A stretch of DNA of 64,000 bases, taken from Euphorbia lathyris (Eukaryota > Streptophyta > Magnoliopsida > Malpighiales > Euphorbiaceae). This document shows, piece after piece, positions 46,205 to 58,100 of the stretch (position 1 is the stretch's first letter; the number at the start of each line of letters is the position of its first letter). A program made the translations under genes and the position numbers. The stretch is from NCBI RefSeq assembly GCF_963576675.1, contig NC_088918.1:55509501-55573500 (forward strand), read 5' to 3'. Below the pieces are notes generated by a model, which was given only the letters and a program-made list of their open reading frames with translations, ran no database searches and was not told where the DNA came from.

Positions 46205-46504
46205 CACCGACCCACCAAAAATTGAGCGTAAGAGTGAAATTCCTTGGTGAGGTACTACCGAGTTCTCAAAAGATGATCGGCGCCCGTTAATATCGCCTAT
46301 TAAACTTAATCATGGAGGTCTCAAATGAGTTTTTGTACTCAATTTCTTGCGTAGGTACTTACCGAAACCTTTGCATAAAACCGTAACTTTGAAATCACGC
46401 ACTTGGTAAAACCAACCTTCGGTTTGTTTCTCAATTATCTCAATCCCTTATCTTTCGATTTCTTTTACTTGAGGACAAGTAAAACTTTAAAGTCCGAGGA
46501 GGTT
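46205..46504 (+). other. 3' internal end of element C
   Basis: Resumes C after D. It contains TTGAGGACAAGTAAAA and GAGGAGGTT just before the LTR, the Athila-type end with the polypurine tract. Confidence 0.7.
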
Positions 46505-48293
46505 TGATAGGGGCGTTTCGTCCCTATCTTTTAGCGTGATTTACGGTTTAATTTTAGAAAAAATAAATAAGTTTAATTAAAAAAATAGAGTGTTTTAATA
46601 AAATAAAAATAAAATCCGAGCTTTCGGTTAATTTCCTTTATTTTTAGTTGAATTTAGAGAATAAAACGTCACGCTAACTCGGCTCGTGAGAAGTGTATTT
46701 CGCAGGTACAATAAGGCGCAAAAATCTACTCAAATACGCGGGACGTATCATCAAATACGCGGGGCGTATCATCCCTTACGCGGGGCGTAAAACATGCTGT
46801 CAGCAATAATTGCCTTATCCGCAGACACCATGTGGAATTGACTCAGCATACGTGGGGCGTATGCCACCTTACGCGGGGCGTATGACACATGTCGGAAATA
46901 ATTGGCCTAATCCTGAAAGTCAGACTACATTGTCTCTCGGAGTCAACTCTCCATACGCGGGGCGTATCATCCTTTACACGGGGCGTATCATCCTTTACGC
47001 GGGGCGTACTTCAGCTACGCCCGGTGTAAAAGCTCCAATTCAAGCTATAAAATCTCAGAAACTCATTTACGCGGGGCGTACTTCAGCTACGCAGGGCGTA
47101 TTTGAGACAACAAGACATAGAATTGGTCCACATGCAAGAGATTTCTAACGGAATGGGCATATACGCGGGGCGTGCCTCACCTTACGCGGGGCGTATCATG
47201 GGATTTCTGCACCAAATAATGTTGCTCCATACTTGTGCTTTGTGAAGTTACAACTTTACCCTTGCTTGATGTCTATAAATAGAAAGCTCTTGAACACCTT
47301 TTGACACCAATTACATACTAGAGAGCTACACTATACTCTTTTCTTTCCTTGTAATTTAGATTCAAATTTTGTAAGTTAAACTCTCCCCCTCGAGAGCTTG
47401 TTCGTTGTTCCGGCGTTCCATTGACGCTCCATTCCACCATTCGTCACCAAGCTCGAGAGTTCCACCTCCACGACCTAGGAGACGGCTTTGAGTCCGGTTA
47501 GCTAGTTCCAAGGGCAGATTCTCCCTTTTTACTTGCTAATTAGCTTGTACTCTTCCTATGTACTAGGCTTGGTTGTATTTCATCTAATCACTTTCCATAT
47601 TTATAATTTATGATTTATAATCTCTATTTCCCTTTATGTGTTAATGTTTATTGCTTGTTTTGATATTGATAATTGATTATTGTGTAGGAGAACGTGATTA
47701 CCGCCGCCATTCGGGCTATCTTTAGGGAGTTATATAGGTGTTGCCTTACCGGAAGTGACAAACCGGAAACCGTAGGAATTGACAAGCCATGGAACTTATG
47801 GGCCCTAGTTTCTAATTCCCCCGCATTAGACATGCCTTGACTAGGAATCACGTAGTTTAAGTGCTTCACGGGTCGGTTCTACTACACTTGGTCGTCTTTG
47901 CAAGAGTAAACTATTATCCGTATACATTTAGAGTCATTATTTATCATGGTTATAACTTATCATACTCATCTCACTTCATAGAGTTTTAGCTACATAAATC
48001 TGTGTCGCCAATAGTGAGGAATAATGTGTAGTTGTGTCTTACTTAACCCAAAGTAATTATCGCTTAAATAACATACGAAACGGAGTCGTCTAATACTTGT
48101 AACTATAAATCCCGTGGATTCGATACCCGGTCTTAACCGGATTATTACTTGATACGACGGGGTACACTTGCCCCTAAGTAGTTGTGACGTCTAGTAGATA
48201 TAAAGCACTTAGAAAGACCACATCCATATTCATAGCACAAACATCGTAATATACATTTTGTCGTAGAAAAGCACTACTAGCGACACGCTATCA
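46505..48293 (+). repeat. 3' LTR of element C (1789 bp)
   Basis: TGATAG to CTATCA. It carries 13 palindromic units at about 46735-47205, one more than its sister LTR (an extra ~21-bp unit near 46970), and a TATA box at 47274-47281. Confidence 0.9.
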
Positions 48294-50950
48294 GAAGGGT
48301 ACTAGGGTAGAATTTCCTCTGCAATTAATTTATTCTGATGTCTGTGGTCCAATGAATGTGAGTGCTAGGCATGGGGCCTATTACTTCATCACCTTCATAG
48401 ATGACTATACAAGGTATGGTCACATCTTGATGTCTCACAAGTCTGAAGCTTTGAGTTGTTTCAGAAAGTTTATGAACCTTGTTGAAAATCAACTAGATAA
48501 GAAGATCAAAGTTTTGAGAACTGACCGAGGTCGAGAATATCTTTCAGATGAATTCAAAGCTTTATGTGATGAGAAAGGGATAGAGCATTAGTTGTCTATC
48601 CCATACACTCCGCAGCAAAATGGTGTTGCCGAGAGGAGAAATAGAACTCTCATTGATATGGTTCGATCTATGATAGCTGAAGCAAACTTGCCTATTTCCT
48701 ATTGGGGAGATGCTTTGCTAACAGCTACATATGTTCTAAACCAAGTTCCCTCCAAGACTGTCACTTCCACTCCTTATGAGCTGTGGACTGGTAGAAAACC
48801 CGATTTGAGCATGCTCAGACCTTGGGGTTGTACTGTTTTTACCCATGATACCTCTAGCAAATTTGGGAAATTAGGCCCAAGAGGTAGAAAGTGTGTCTTT
48901 ATAAGATACCCTGACGTATCAAAGGGATATGTCCTAGTGGGAGAAAATAGTGAAGGCCGTGTGACAGAATTTGAATCACGAGATGTTGTCTTCTTAGAGA
49001 ATGAGTTTCCTAAGCTAGGAGAAGTTGACACTGATCTCACTCTGTTTGAGGAAATAGATTCAAACGGACCTCTCCATTCGAGTGGGAGGAATTTTGAGGA
49101 TCAAGGTAATGATACCGATCACTACCAGGAACAAGCAAAAGGTCAAAGTTCCGAACCTCAAAACGTTTCGAATGTGACAGATCCTTATTTAAGTGGGAGT
49201 TTGATTCCTGATTCTTGTGAGAATTTGGGACAAAGTCTAAGTGATAGGATTCTGGCGGGTTATGATGAATACATAAGAGAAGTTTATCAAAACTCGGAAC
49301 CGTGCCGTACTAAAAGGTAAAGAGTTGATAGTCGACGATTTGGTATCGATGACACAGCTCTTTTAGTAACTCCAAATGATGACGCGGAACCTAGAAATGC
49401 TAAAGAAGCTTTCACTTCTCTGGAAAAAGACAAATGGACCATAGCAATGCAAGTGGAACTAGATTCTATGAGATCCAACCATGTTTGGGAATTGGTTGAT
49501 CTGCCAAAGCATAGAAAAGCTGTTGGGAGCAGATGGGTTCTCAAAGTGAAGCGAAGGGATGACAATAGTATCGAAAGGTACAAAGCTCGCCTTGTCGCTA
49601 AAGGCTATACACAACAGGAAGGAATAAACTTCCAGGAGACATTCTCACCTGTTGTAAGGTTTACATATATTAGACTAATCTTAGCTATTGTAGCAAGTTT
49701 AGACCTAGAGCTACATCAGATGGATGTTAAGACTGCTTTTCTCAATGGAGAATTGAGCGAAGAGATCTATATGTCACAGCTAGAGGGCTTCATGGTAAAA
49801 GGCTCCGATCATAAGGTCTACAAATTGAAAAAGTCAATTTATGGCCTTAAACAGTCCTCTAGGCAATGGTACCTTCGTTTTCACAATCAAATGATTTCGA
49901 ATGGCTTCAAGATGCTTTAAGAGGACCACTGTGTCTACACGAAACGGTCGGGTAGAAATTTTGTCATTTTATCTCTGTATGTAGATGACATACTGATAGT
50001 AGAAAATGACATAGAATTTGTAAACCAAATCAAAGCTTGGCTAAACTCAAGTTTTGAAATGAAAGATATGGGCGAAGCCGCATACATACTTGGGGTTAAG
50101 ATTTCAAGGGATCGATCAAAGAAACTATTAGCACTGTCTCAAGAGACTTATGTTAACAAAGTCATTGATCATTTCGGTATGCGTGGAAGTAGGCATGTAG
50201 ATAGCCTGATGACTAAGGACATCACCCTAAGTACCAAAATGTGTCCAAATAATCCAAATGAAAAGAAAAGGATGGAAAAAGTTCCATATGCAAGTGTCGT
50301 AGGTAATCTAATGTACGCCATGTTGTGTACAAGACCTGATATCTGTCATGCCATTGGGATGGTGAGTAGATATCAGTCCAACCCAGGACTAGCACATTGG
50401 GCAGTTGTGAAGAGGATACTGAGGTACCTCAAAGGAACAGCAGATTATTCTCTATGCTATCAAGGTAAAGACCTAAATTTGAGAGGATACACGGATGCTG
50501 ATTGGGCAGGAGACTTGGGCGAAAGAAAGTCCACGTCAGGCTATGTGTTCTTGCTAGGAAATGGCGCGATTTCCTAGAGTAGCAAGAAACAAACTTGTGT
50601 AGCCCCGTCCACCATGGAAGCTGAATACGTATCGTATTCATCAGCAGTTCAAGAGGCTGTTTGGCTGAATCGGTTCCTAAACAACTTGAATGTAACCAAT
50701 TGTCAAACCCAAGTCATAGTTAACAGTGACAGTCAATCTGCTATAGCTTTCGCTAAGGACCAGAGGTTCCACAGCAAAATCAAAGCACATAGAGATTAAG
50801 TATCATTTTGTCAGGGACTTAATTGCACACAAAGAAGTTAATGTGAAGTATATATCTACTCATGACATGGTGGCAGATCCCCTCACCAAACCAGTCAAGA
50901 GAGATGTTTATGTTAAACATGTTAGATCCCAAGGATTGTTTAGGATCTAA
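48294..50950 (+). pseudogene. pol: Copia pol of element E, part 2: integrase, RT, RNase H
   Basis: Continues the frame of part 1. Integrase residues are seen in YSDVCGP, RTDRGREYL and NGVAERRNR. RT has LHQMDVKTAFLNG and YVDDILIV; RNase H has GYTDADWAGD, MEAEY and SDSQSAI. Stops: TAG 48589-48591, TAA 49318-49320, TAA 49918-49920 and TAG 50575-50577. A one-base shift near 50785 moves the C-terminus (KYHFVRDL ... DPLTKP) to another frame, ending with TAA at 50948-50950. Inactive. Confidence 0.9.
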
Positions 50951-52077
50951 GTATACTTCTCATTCTTCATTGTTTTATTTGTAAGACATGAATTATTAAT
51001 AAAGGTTTTATGAATTTTCATCAATACATGAGTGCGAGTATTTAATTGTAAATATTTGCTGTTATGAACTCAAAATGCATGTTTAGACAGAATGTAGCTC
51101 ACTCACATGAGCAGTTTCCCCCATTTCGTCAATGTGATGATAAATGAAGGATGAGGCTGTCTTTGAGCAATTTCGAGAGCTTGTTCAATGATAGAAGCCG
51201 TCTTGCTATAGACATGGAAAAGTGTTTCCATTACAGTGCAAGATAACATGTGTTACAAATACATGAAAAAGATTAACAAGTAATCTAAAAGGGCAAGTTT
51301 GCGATAACTTATAGCCTTCTGTCATAGCCAGAAGTGATCATCATAAGTGATGAACTAAAGTTAGATGTTCAGGCACATCTAGACCTATGCTTCTGTATGG
51401 TGTTAATAACATGCTCTTCTTCAGAAAAGAATTGAACACCATAACACATGACCCATACCATGTGTGCTTTAGTGACCACGAGATGGAAAAGTAGATTGAT
51501 CTCGCCTTTTCCTAATGTGAGACTCACGTCATGAAGATGCGCTTCTTGACTATTGTTTATCCTTATAGACCCTAGACTTATTCTAAGAAGTTTAGTCTGA
51601 TGCAACTACCTTGGAAAGGGATACCTCGAGGTTGATGAGATAATACCAACCAAAGAGACCTTGACTGGATAAGCGAATCAAATTATAATGGACAAAATAA
51701 TGTTAAGAGGGAAAGACATCCATTTGAATCATATCTAAGTGTTTCTATTCTTCACCGTCCGGACACTTATGCATATGTGCATATTTGTGAAAAATAGATG
51801 TACTGTAGAGATCCGAAGACTACAATGGATATGATATGGAGTCTAGGATAAAAGCATACACCACCGACGATCCATGTTCAAATCTAAGATCTATATATCT
51901 CTAACGAGTACATAGTTCCAAGTTTGTTACATGAAAATCGAGCAGCTATATGTTCTAACGAGTATATAGCACTAGAGCTCTCGATAGTATGCCGGTCGCA
52001 CGAACTATTTGCAAGAGTATGATAGAGACCGAGATTGAGAAAGTTTGGAATAAGTTCCATTACGTGCGAGTGGGAGA
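50951..52077 (+). other. Long 3' UTR of element E, no gene seen
   Basis: 1.1 kb without a credible ORF, ending with the purine tract GAGTGGGAGA before the LTR. Confidence 0.6.
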
Positions 52078-52528
52078 TGTTGGAATTAATTAGATATGGA
52101 TCCAATTAGGCCCGCCCGAAATGGAACGGGCCCAAACCCAATAAGAATTAGGGTTATGTGATCTATTTATTCAGTATAAATAGAAACCCTAATCTATCAT
52201 AATTCTAAGAGAATTAGAAGAGAGTCAGAAATTAGGTTTTGAGATACAGGATCTCCAGAGAATTTTTTCTCTCCTCTTTTTCCCTAAGCCGCCACCCCTC
52301 TCTCTATTTTTGGGATTCGTCGTCGCTTTAGTTTGTGAACCAATTATCTTCCTCTCCCAATTCTATTGGCGTGGTTGAAGGCTTGACCGGTGATACTAGA
52401 TCGGGTGATTGATCCGAAATCCTTCCGCTGCAAATCAAGAACGAGATCTGCGCTATAAGAGGTAACCCGTAAACCCGTTTACTTATTCTGATAAATATAT
52501 ATGTTGTGAATATATGCTTATCCCAACA
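52078..52528 (+). repeat. 3' LTR of element E (451 bp)
   Basis: Termini TGTTGG/CCAACA; TATAAATA at 52175-52182, typical short copia LTR. Only one copy is in the window. The next five bases, CTCTT, are the predicted target-site duplication. Confidence 0.75.
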
Positions 52529-52579
52529 CTCTTCATTAACGGTTTAACTAGCAAAATCGTTAGTGAGGAACTTAGGCCT

Positions 52580-52799
52580 TGTTTGATAATAACATTGAGC
52601 ACTTAAAATGTTTTTTGATTTTAAACTTATATTTAACTTACAATTTTAACTTGAACATTATTAACTACTATTTTCAAATTTAACTTATTTTTAATATTTA
52701 TCAAATAGGTATCATTTAATACTTTTAGCATTTATAATATTTGGTATTTAAAATTCAGTACTTATTTTTTTAACATTTAATTTTAAGTTTTATCAAACA
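52580..52799. mobile_element. Possible small AT-rich inverted-repeat element (MITE-like)
   Basis: TGTTTGATAA at 52580-52589 and its exact reverse complement at 52790-52799 enclose ~200 bp of AT-rich DNA. 'GGCCTTGTTTGATAA' resembles hAT-type MITE ends. No clear target-site duplication. Confidence 0.35.
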
Positions 52800-53053
52800 C
52801 CACTTTAATGTAAATTTAATTTGAAAAAATAAAACTAAAGAGATCGAGAACAAAAAGAAAAGGTCGGTTTAGAACCAGTATATCCTATGCTTGTATAATC
52901 AATTATCCAATCCTTAAAACCCTAAAAATTCAAATGCATTTTGTTCAAGTAGAAGAATAGATTAAAGTCCAAATCAAATTTTCACCTCCTAAAAATTCAA
53001 GTAATTATTTAAGTATTTAGAGAATTTATAAGGGAGTTATCTTATTTGTGGTG

Positions 53054-53667
53054 GTAGAGGAGATTTTCCTTTGTCCAGTCGATCGAGGATCTGAGAAAGT
53101 GTTTGTAAAATGGAGTCAGATTGAGAAGCTTGGTTGGCTATGTTGTCGGAGTTTGCTCGGACGGAAACGGAAACCTCTCGGAGGGTTTGGACAAAGCCAT
53201 GGACAGTTTCTTCAAGGGCTTTGTACCAGGTCTGTACACCATCAGTTGTCATCTCTCAATTAAAGCACCAATGATGCAGCCTTCTTAATTGCAATACAGA
53301 ACTGATGATATTAAATTAAGATATAAGAATAGAGAGAAGGGAAGAAGAATAGGAGAGCAGAGAAATCTAGAAGAGGAGGTTAAATCTTGCCTACCTCATA
53401 ACTTTTCATTGCAGTCTATTAATAATAACTAGATAACAGAATTCGGTTATTCCTAGTGACAGCACACAAGGAATAATCATAAAAGGACAATTCAGTTGCT
53501 ACAGCTCATCAAAGGAATAATCATAAAATGACAATTACACATAATCCTTGAATTTTGCAGGTTTGCTAATGTGTCTGTTGCTCTTTCTTTTAGGATGCAC
53601 AAGTGTGGATGGGCTTCCTTGAGGAATGGTTGGGCTTGAGTTAGAAGTATCAATAAGGCCCGCAACA
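53054..53667 (-). mobile_element. Inverted fragment of chromovirus F: LTR plus gag start
   Basis: 53667-53272 on the minus strand is an F LTR (396 bp). It is followed by the primer site and ~218 bp matching the start of F's gag (55187 onward), cut off near 53054. The five bases outside the LTR read TATTC on the minus strand, the same as the flank after F's far LTR at 60052-60056. Confidence 0.85.
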
Positions 53668-53894
53668 GAATATTCTTTTGTCAAAGTCAAATATCTTATT
53701 GGTGATGAAAACCAATATGAATTACAAGTGAAAATAGTAAAATTGTAACAAAAAAATAGTAAAATGTAAAAAAAAATCAATTCTTTCTCTAGATCATATA
53801 TTAAACAACTTAAATTAATTTTTTTAAGAATTAAATTAATACTTTTAAAAAGGAAGAAAACAATTTCATAAAAAAAAGGAAAAAAATTAAAATT
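53668..53894. other. AT-rich flank, no gene
   Basis: Sequence between the inverted LTR and the LINE tail; A/T-rich and probably old host DNA. Confidence 0.4.
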
Positions 53895-54690
53895 TTATCC
53901 TTTTTTTTTGGTAGGAAAGGAAAGAAACAAAAACAAAAGCCAAACAAAGTCGACTAGCCCGGGATCAGTCTGGGAAAACTGACCCCCACAACATCATCCA
54001 AGACTAGAGAAGAAATGAAAGACGGAGGAGATAGAAAGGTTGAAAGCCCCAACATCCTTGAATGCCCTTCAACCGCAAGATGATCCGCTACACGATTTTG
54101 CTCCCTATAGATATGAGCAAAGCTGAGAGCATCAAAGGAAGCTCCAATCCGTCTAATGCCTTTGATTAAATTTTGATTATTCAGGCATAATGCATTGCTG
54201 TCTGATATCATATTAACCGCTTCCAGGTTATCAGACTCCACCAGAAGCTTCTTCACCCCCAGACTTTTAGCCAGCTTAATGCCAGAAAAAATTCCCCAAA
54301 GCTCAGCAAAGAAAGAAGATCCAATTCCCAAATTCTGAGAGAAACCAGAGACCCACCTACTACTATCATCTCTCAGAACCCCTCCCACAGCAATTTTCCC
54401 ATCCAATAAACAAGTGCCATCGGTATTAAGCTTAACCATGCCTTCCATTGGTTTACACCAGCCTAAGAGCTGGACCTCCTTCCTCTTAAAAGACCCAGCC
54501 AAGGGGTCTTCAATGTAGCTATCAACCACGGTACTAACCTTCTTGGAGAAGAATTCCAAGACATTAGGCAACACAACCTATCTCCTCCAAAAATTTCCTC
54601 ATTCCTCCATCTCCAGATCTGATGGCAGACCACCACAAATAAGATAACTCCCTCATTCCTCCATCTCCAGATCTGATGGCAGACCACCAC
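53895..54690 (-). mobile_element. 5'-truncated LINE 3' end
   Basis: An RNase H coding end is followed on the minus strand by a T-rich 3' UTR (TTTGTTTTTGTTTCTTTCC) and an A run (ACCAAAAAAAAA, about 53909-53900), typical of plant L1-type LINEs. The 5' side ends in two copies of a ~60-bp segment (54636-54690 region). Confidence 0.6.
53954..54574 (-). pseudogene. RNase H domain of a LINE (RVT_3 type)
   Basis: An open frame of 206 residues with all four RNase H positions visible: Asp in VKLNTDG (~residue 52), Glu in FAELWG (~91), Asp in VESDN (~115) and Asp in RVADHLA (~163). This is the plant RNase H-like domain found at the end of many L1-type LINE polyproteins and in derived genes. The first Met is not necessarily a real start because the fragment is truncated. 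It could alternatively be a domesticated RNase H-like gene, but the LINE-like 3' tail argues against that. Confidence 0.6.
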
Positions 54691-54716
54691 AAGTATTTAG
54701 AGAATAAGATAACTCC

Positions 54717-54771
54717 CTGATTTTCCTTCTTTCAACCTTGAGGACAAGGTTCTCTTTGATGGGGACGGTAA
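54717..54771 (+). repeat. Remnant of F internal 3' end in front of the left LTR
   Basis: These 55 bp match 59601-59655, the last internal bases before F's 3' LTR, including the purine tract. A normal 5' LTR would be flanked by host DNA, so this LTR was once the 3' or middle LTR of another F copy. Confidence 0.85.
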
Positions 54772-55167
54772 TGTTGCGGGCCTTATTGATACTTCTAACT
54801 CAAGCCCAACCATTCCTCAAGGAAGCCCATCCACACTTGTGCATCCTGAAAGAAAGAGCAACAGACACATTAGCAAACCTGCAAAATTCAAGGATTATGT
54901 GTAATTGTCATTTTATGATTATTCCTTTGATGAGCTGTAGCAACTGAATTGTCCTTTTATGATTATTCCTTGTGTGCTGTCACTAGGAATAACCGAATTC
55001 TGTTATCTAGTTATTATTAATAGACTGCAATGAAAAGTTATGAGGCAGGCAAGATTTAACCTCCTCTTCTAGATTTCTTTGCTCTCCTCTTCTTCTTCCC
55101 TTCTCTCTATTCTTATATCTTAATTTAATATCATCAGTTCTGTATTGCAATTAAGAAGGCTGCATCA
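54772..55167 (+). repeat. Left LTR of element F (396 bp)
   Basis: TGTTGCGGGCC to GCTGCATCA; nearly identical to 59656-60051 and to the inverted copy 53272-53667. Confidence 0.9.
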
Positions 55168-55186
55168 TTGGTGCTTTAATTGAGAG
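55168..55186 (+). other. Primer binding site of element F
   Basis: TTGGTGCTTTAATTGAGAG directly follows the LTR and abuts the gag ATG; similar primer sites occur in other plant chromoviruses. Confidence 0.65.
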
Positions 55187-58100
55187 ATGACAACTGATGG
55201 TGTACAGACCCGGTACAAAGCCCTTGAAGAAACTGTCCATGGCTTTGTCCAAACCCTCCGAGAGGTTTCCGTTTCCGTCCGAGCAAACTCCGACAACATA
55301 GCCAACCAAGCTTCTCAATCTGACTCCATTTTACAAACACTTTCTCAGATCCTCGATCGGCTGGACAAAGGAAAATCTCCTCTACTACCCACACCTCCTC
55401 CACCAAACTCAGCTACCCAACCACGACCACCAAAACTAAAGATTCTGTTTTTCTCCGGCGATAATGTTATTGGCTGGTTATTCCAACTTGATCGTTTTTT
55501 TCTCTACCATAACACATCCCAGGATAAAAAACTCACAGTTGCAGCTTTTTACATGTCCGGCGTAGCCCTTCAATGGTATCAATGGATGCACTCAACCAAT
55601 CAACTGACCTCATGGGAAAATTTTGTCCGCACCATTGAACTACGTTTTGGACCCTCTACTTTTATGAATCCAGAAGCTACTCTTTACAAACTTTCACAAA
55701 CCACTACTGTCCAAGCTTACCTCCAAGCTTTTGAATCCCTATCCACCCGCACCACTGGTTTAACCCTTTTGAATCTCCGGAATTGTTTCATATTTGGCCT
55801 CACGGACCTAATTCGCCGGGAGCTCCTTATTCACAAACCACCTACCCTTCATGAAGCTATTGGGATGGCTAAGATCCTTGAGGAAAAATTAGACGGCTCC
55901 CCAACTCCAACCAGTCCCATTCCAGCCAAACACTATTCCCCTGCCAAACCTTTTTTCCCTACTCCACACATAATTCCCAAAAACACTTCCAACATCTCTA
56001 CCCCTCCTAAACTACCCATTAAGCGTTTAACGCCAGCGGAGATGGCCGCCCGTCGCTCTAAGGGACTCTGCTTCAACTGTGACGATAAATCCACCTCGGG
56101 TCACCGCTGTAAAACCCCTCAATTCTTTTGTTTACTAGCAGATGAAATTGGTTTATAGGATGACGAACCACCTGATTATTCTTCGGATCCTGTGTCAACC
56201 ACCCTTACTCCCAATTCGACCACCGACCCTGTACCCACTATCTCCCTCCATGCTTTAGAAAGGCATTTCGTCCCCACCACTCTCCGTTTGGAAGGTACCA
56301 TCCATGGCACACCAATTACTGTATTAATTGTTGGGGGTTCAACTCACAATTTCCTTCAAAACAGAATCGCTAAGAAATTAGGGCTTGCCATCGAGCCTTC
56401 TGCTCATCTCAAAGTCACCGTCGGCAACGGCGATTCTCTCCATTGCAATGGTATTTGCTCTCACTTACCTCTATCGCTGGGTACCGCTCAATTTTTTGTC
56501 GACCTTCATCTCCTCCCCATTTATGGAGCGGACGTTGTTTTGGGCGTTCAGTGGTTAACTTCCATTGGGCCAGTCCTTTTTTATTATAAAGCCCTGTGGA
56601 TGAGTTTTCTTCATGATGGAACCCAATTAACATTACATGGGCTTAAATACCCGACCCTTTCCACCATGACCCTTAACCAACTTACCCGAGATGTCCATAC
56701 CCATTCTACTGCTCAGTTTTATCTAGTCACTGTCGAATCCCTTCACCCACCTCCAACCTTGTCAACAACGCCCACCTTAGACACCTCCCTTTCCCCTGAC
56801 CACGCCACCGCTCTCACCACCCTGTTTCAAACATTCCACCAAATATTCTCAATCCCTCATGGCTTACCTCCTCATAGACACTCCGACCACCATATTTCCC
56901 TCATCCCAAACACTGCCCCTATAAACATCAAACCTTATCGCTACCCTCATTTTCAAAAAGATACATTGGAGAAATTAGTTTCTGAAATGCTCTCAGAAGG
57001 CATTATTCACCCCAGCTCCAGCCCTTTCTCCTCTCCAGCACTGCTAATTAAGAAGAAAGATGGAAGTTGGCGTTTTTGCGTCGATTACCGAGATCTTAAT
57101 GCCGTTACTATAAGGGATCGCTTTCCAATCCCTACAGTAGATGAACTTCTCGACGAACTCCATGGCGCCAAATTTTTCTCTAAACTGGATTTACGTTCTG
57201 GGTTCTTTCAATTGCGTGTCGCCGATGCCGATGTGCATAAAACGGCTTTCCGCACTCATCAGGGCCACTATGAGTTCCTTGTCATGCCGTTTGGTCTCTC
57301 CAACGCCCCATCCTCTTTTCAATCTGAGATGAACTCCACCTTTCAACATGTCCTCCGTAAATTTGTACTGGTATTTTTCGACGACATTCTTGTTTACAGC
57401 CCTTCATGGGACATTCATCTTCAGCATTTAACTCAGGTATTTGATATTCTTCGCTCTAACTCTTTTTTTGTGAAATCCTCTAAATGTGAATTTGGAAAAT
57501 CCTCTTTGGGTTACTTGGGGCATGTTCTCTCTGAATCTGGAGTTTCGGTAGACCCCGATAAAATTAAAGCAGTCACAGATTGGCCACCCCCAACTTCAGC
57601 CAAGCAATTACGTGGTTTCTTAGGCCTTATCGGTTATTACAGGAGATTTGTAGCTCATTATGCTCAGTTATCTGCTCCTTTGACTACTCTTTTGCACAAA
57701 GACGCTTTTGGGTGGGATGCCAAAGCCGATGTAGCCTTTCGAGCCCTTAAACACGCCTTGACAGTCACACCTATATTGGTTCTTCCAGATTTTTCCCAGA
57801 CCTTTGTTGTTCAAACTGACGCGTCCGGTTTGGGAATTGGCGCTGTCCTTTCACAACTCGACCATCCTATAGCCTATCACAGTAAACAACTATCGCCTAA
57901 ACTCCAAGCCTCTTCCACTCACATTCGAGAATTATACGCCCTTACATCTGCAGTTGCCAAATGGTGACAATATCTCCTTGGTACCAAATTCATCATTCAG
58001 ACAGATCACCAACCCCTCACTACATTACTTACTCAGACAATCCAAACCCCGGATCAACAGCGCTGGATTGTGAAGCTCTTGGGTTTCGATTTCCAAATTG

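Larger units (their letters stand above)
30647..48293 (+). mobile_element. Element C: non-autonomous LTR retrotransposon with Athila-type primer site
   Basis: LTRs at 30647-32427 and 46505-48293 with termini TGATAG/CTATCA, target-site duplication GAAGG (30642-30646, 48294-48298) inside E's pol. Without nested element D, the internal part is only about 2.6 kb and has one 192-codon ORF, no enzymes. The primer site TGGCGCCGTTGCCGGGGA and the 'TTGAGGACAAG' phrase before the 3' LTR are typical of Athila-related elements, so it may depend on these for mobility. Confidence 0.85.
30016..52528 (+). mobile_element. Element E: Ty1/copia retrotransposon split by element C (5' part outside window)
   Basis: The pol frame stops at 30646 within the pre-integrase region and resumes exactly at 48294/48299, after 17.6 kb of other DNA, with the duplicated bases GAAGG. 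The 3' LTR (52078-52528) is present. The 5' LTR and gag are not in the window because element B's LTR ends at 30015 inside E, just before the protease. E is thus the oldest layer and was hit at least twice. Confidence 0.85.

Noticed and set aside
53954..54574. A host RNase H-like gene
   Set aside because: No intact start or promoter. The 3' side has a LINE-type tail with an A run, and the 5' side is broken at the inversion breakpoint, so a LINE fragment is the better reading.
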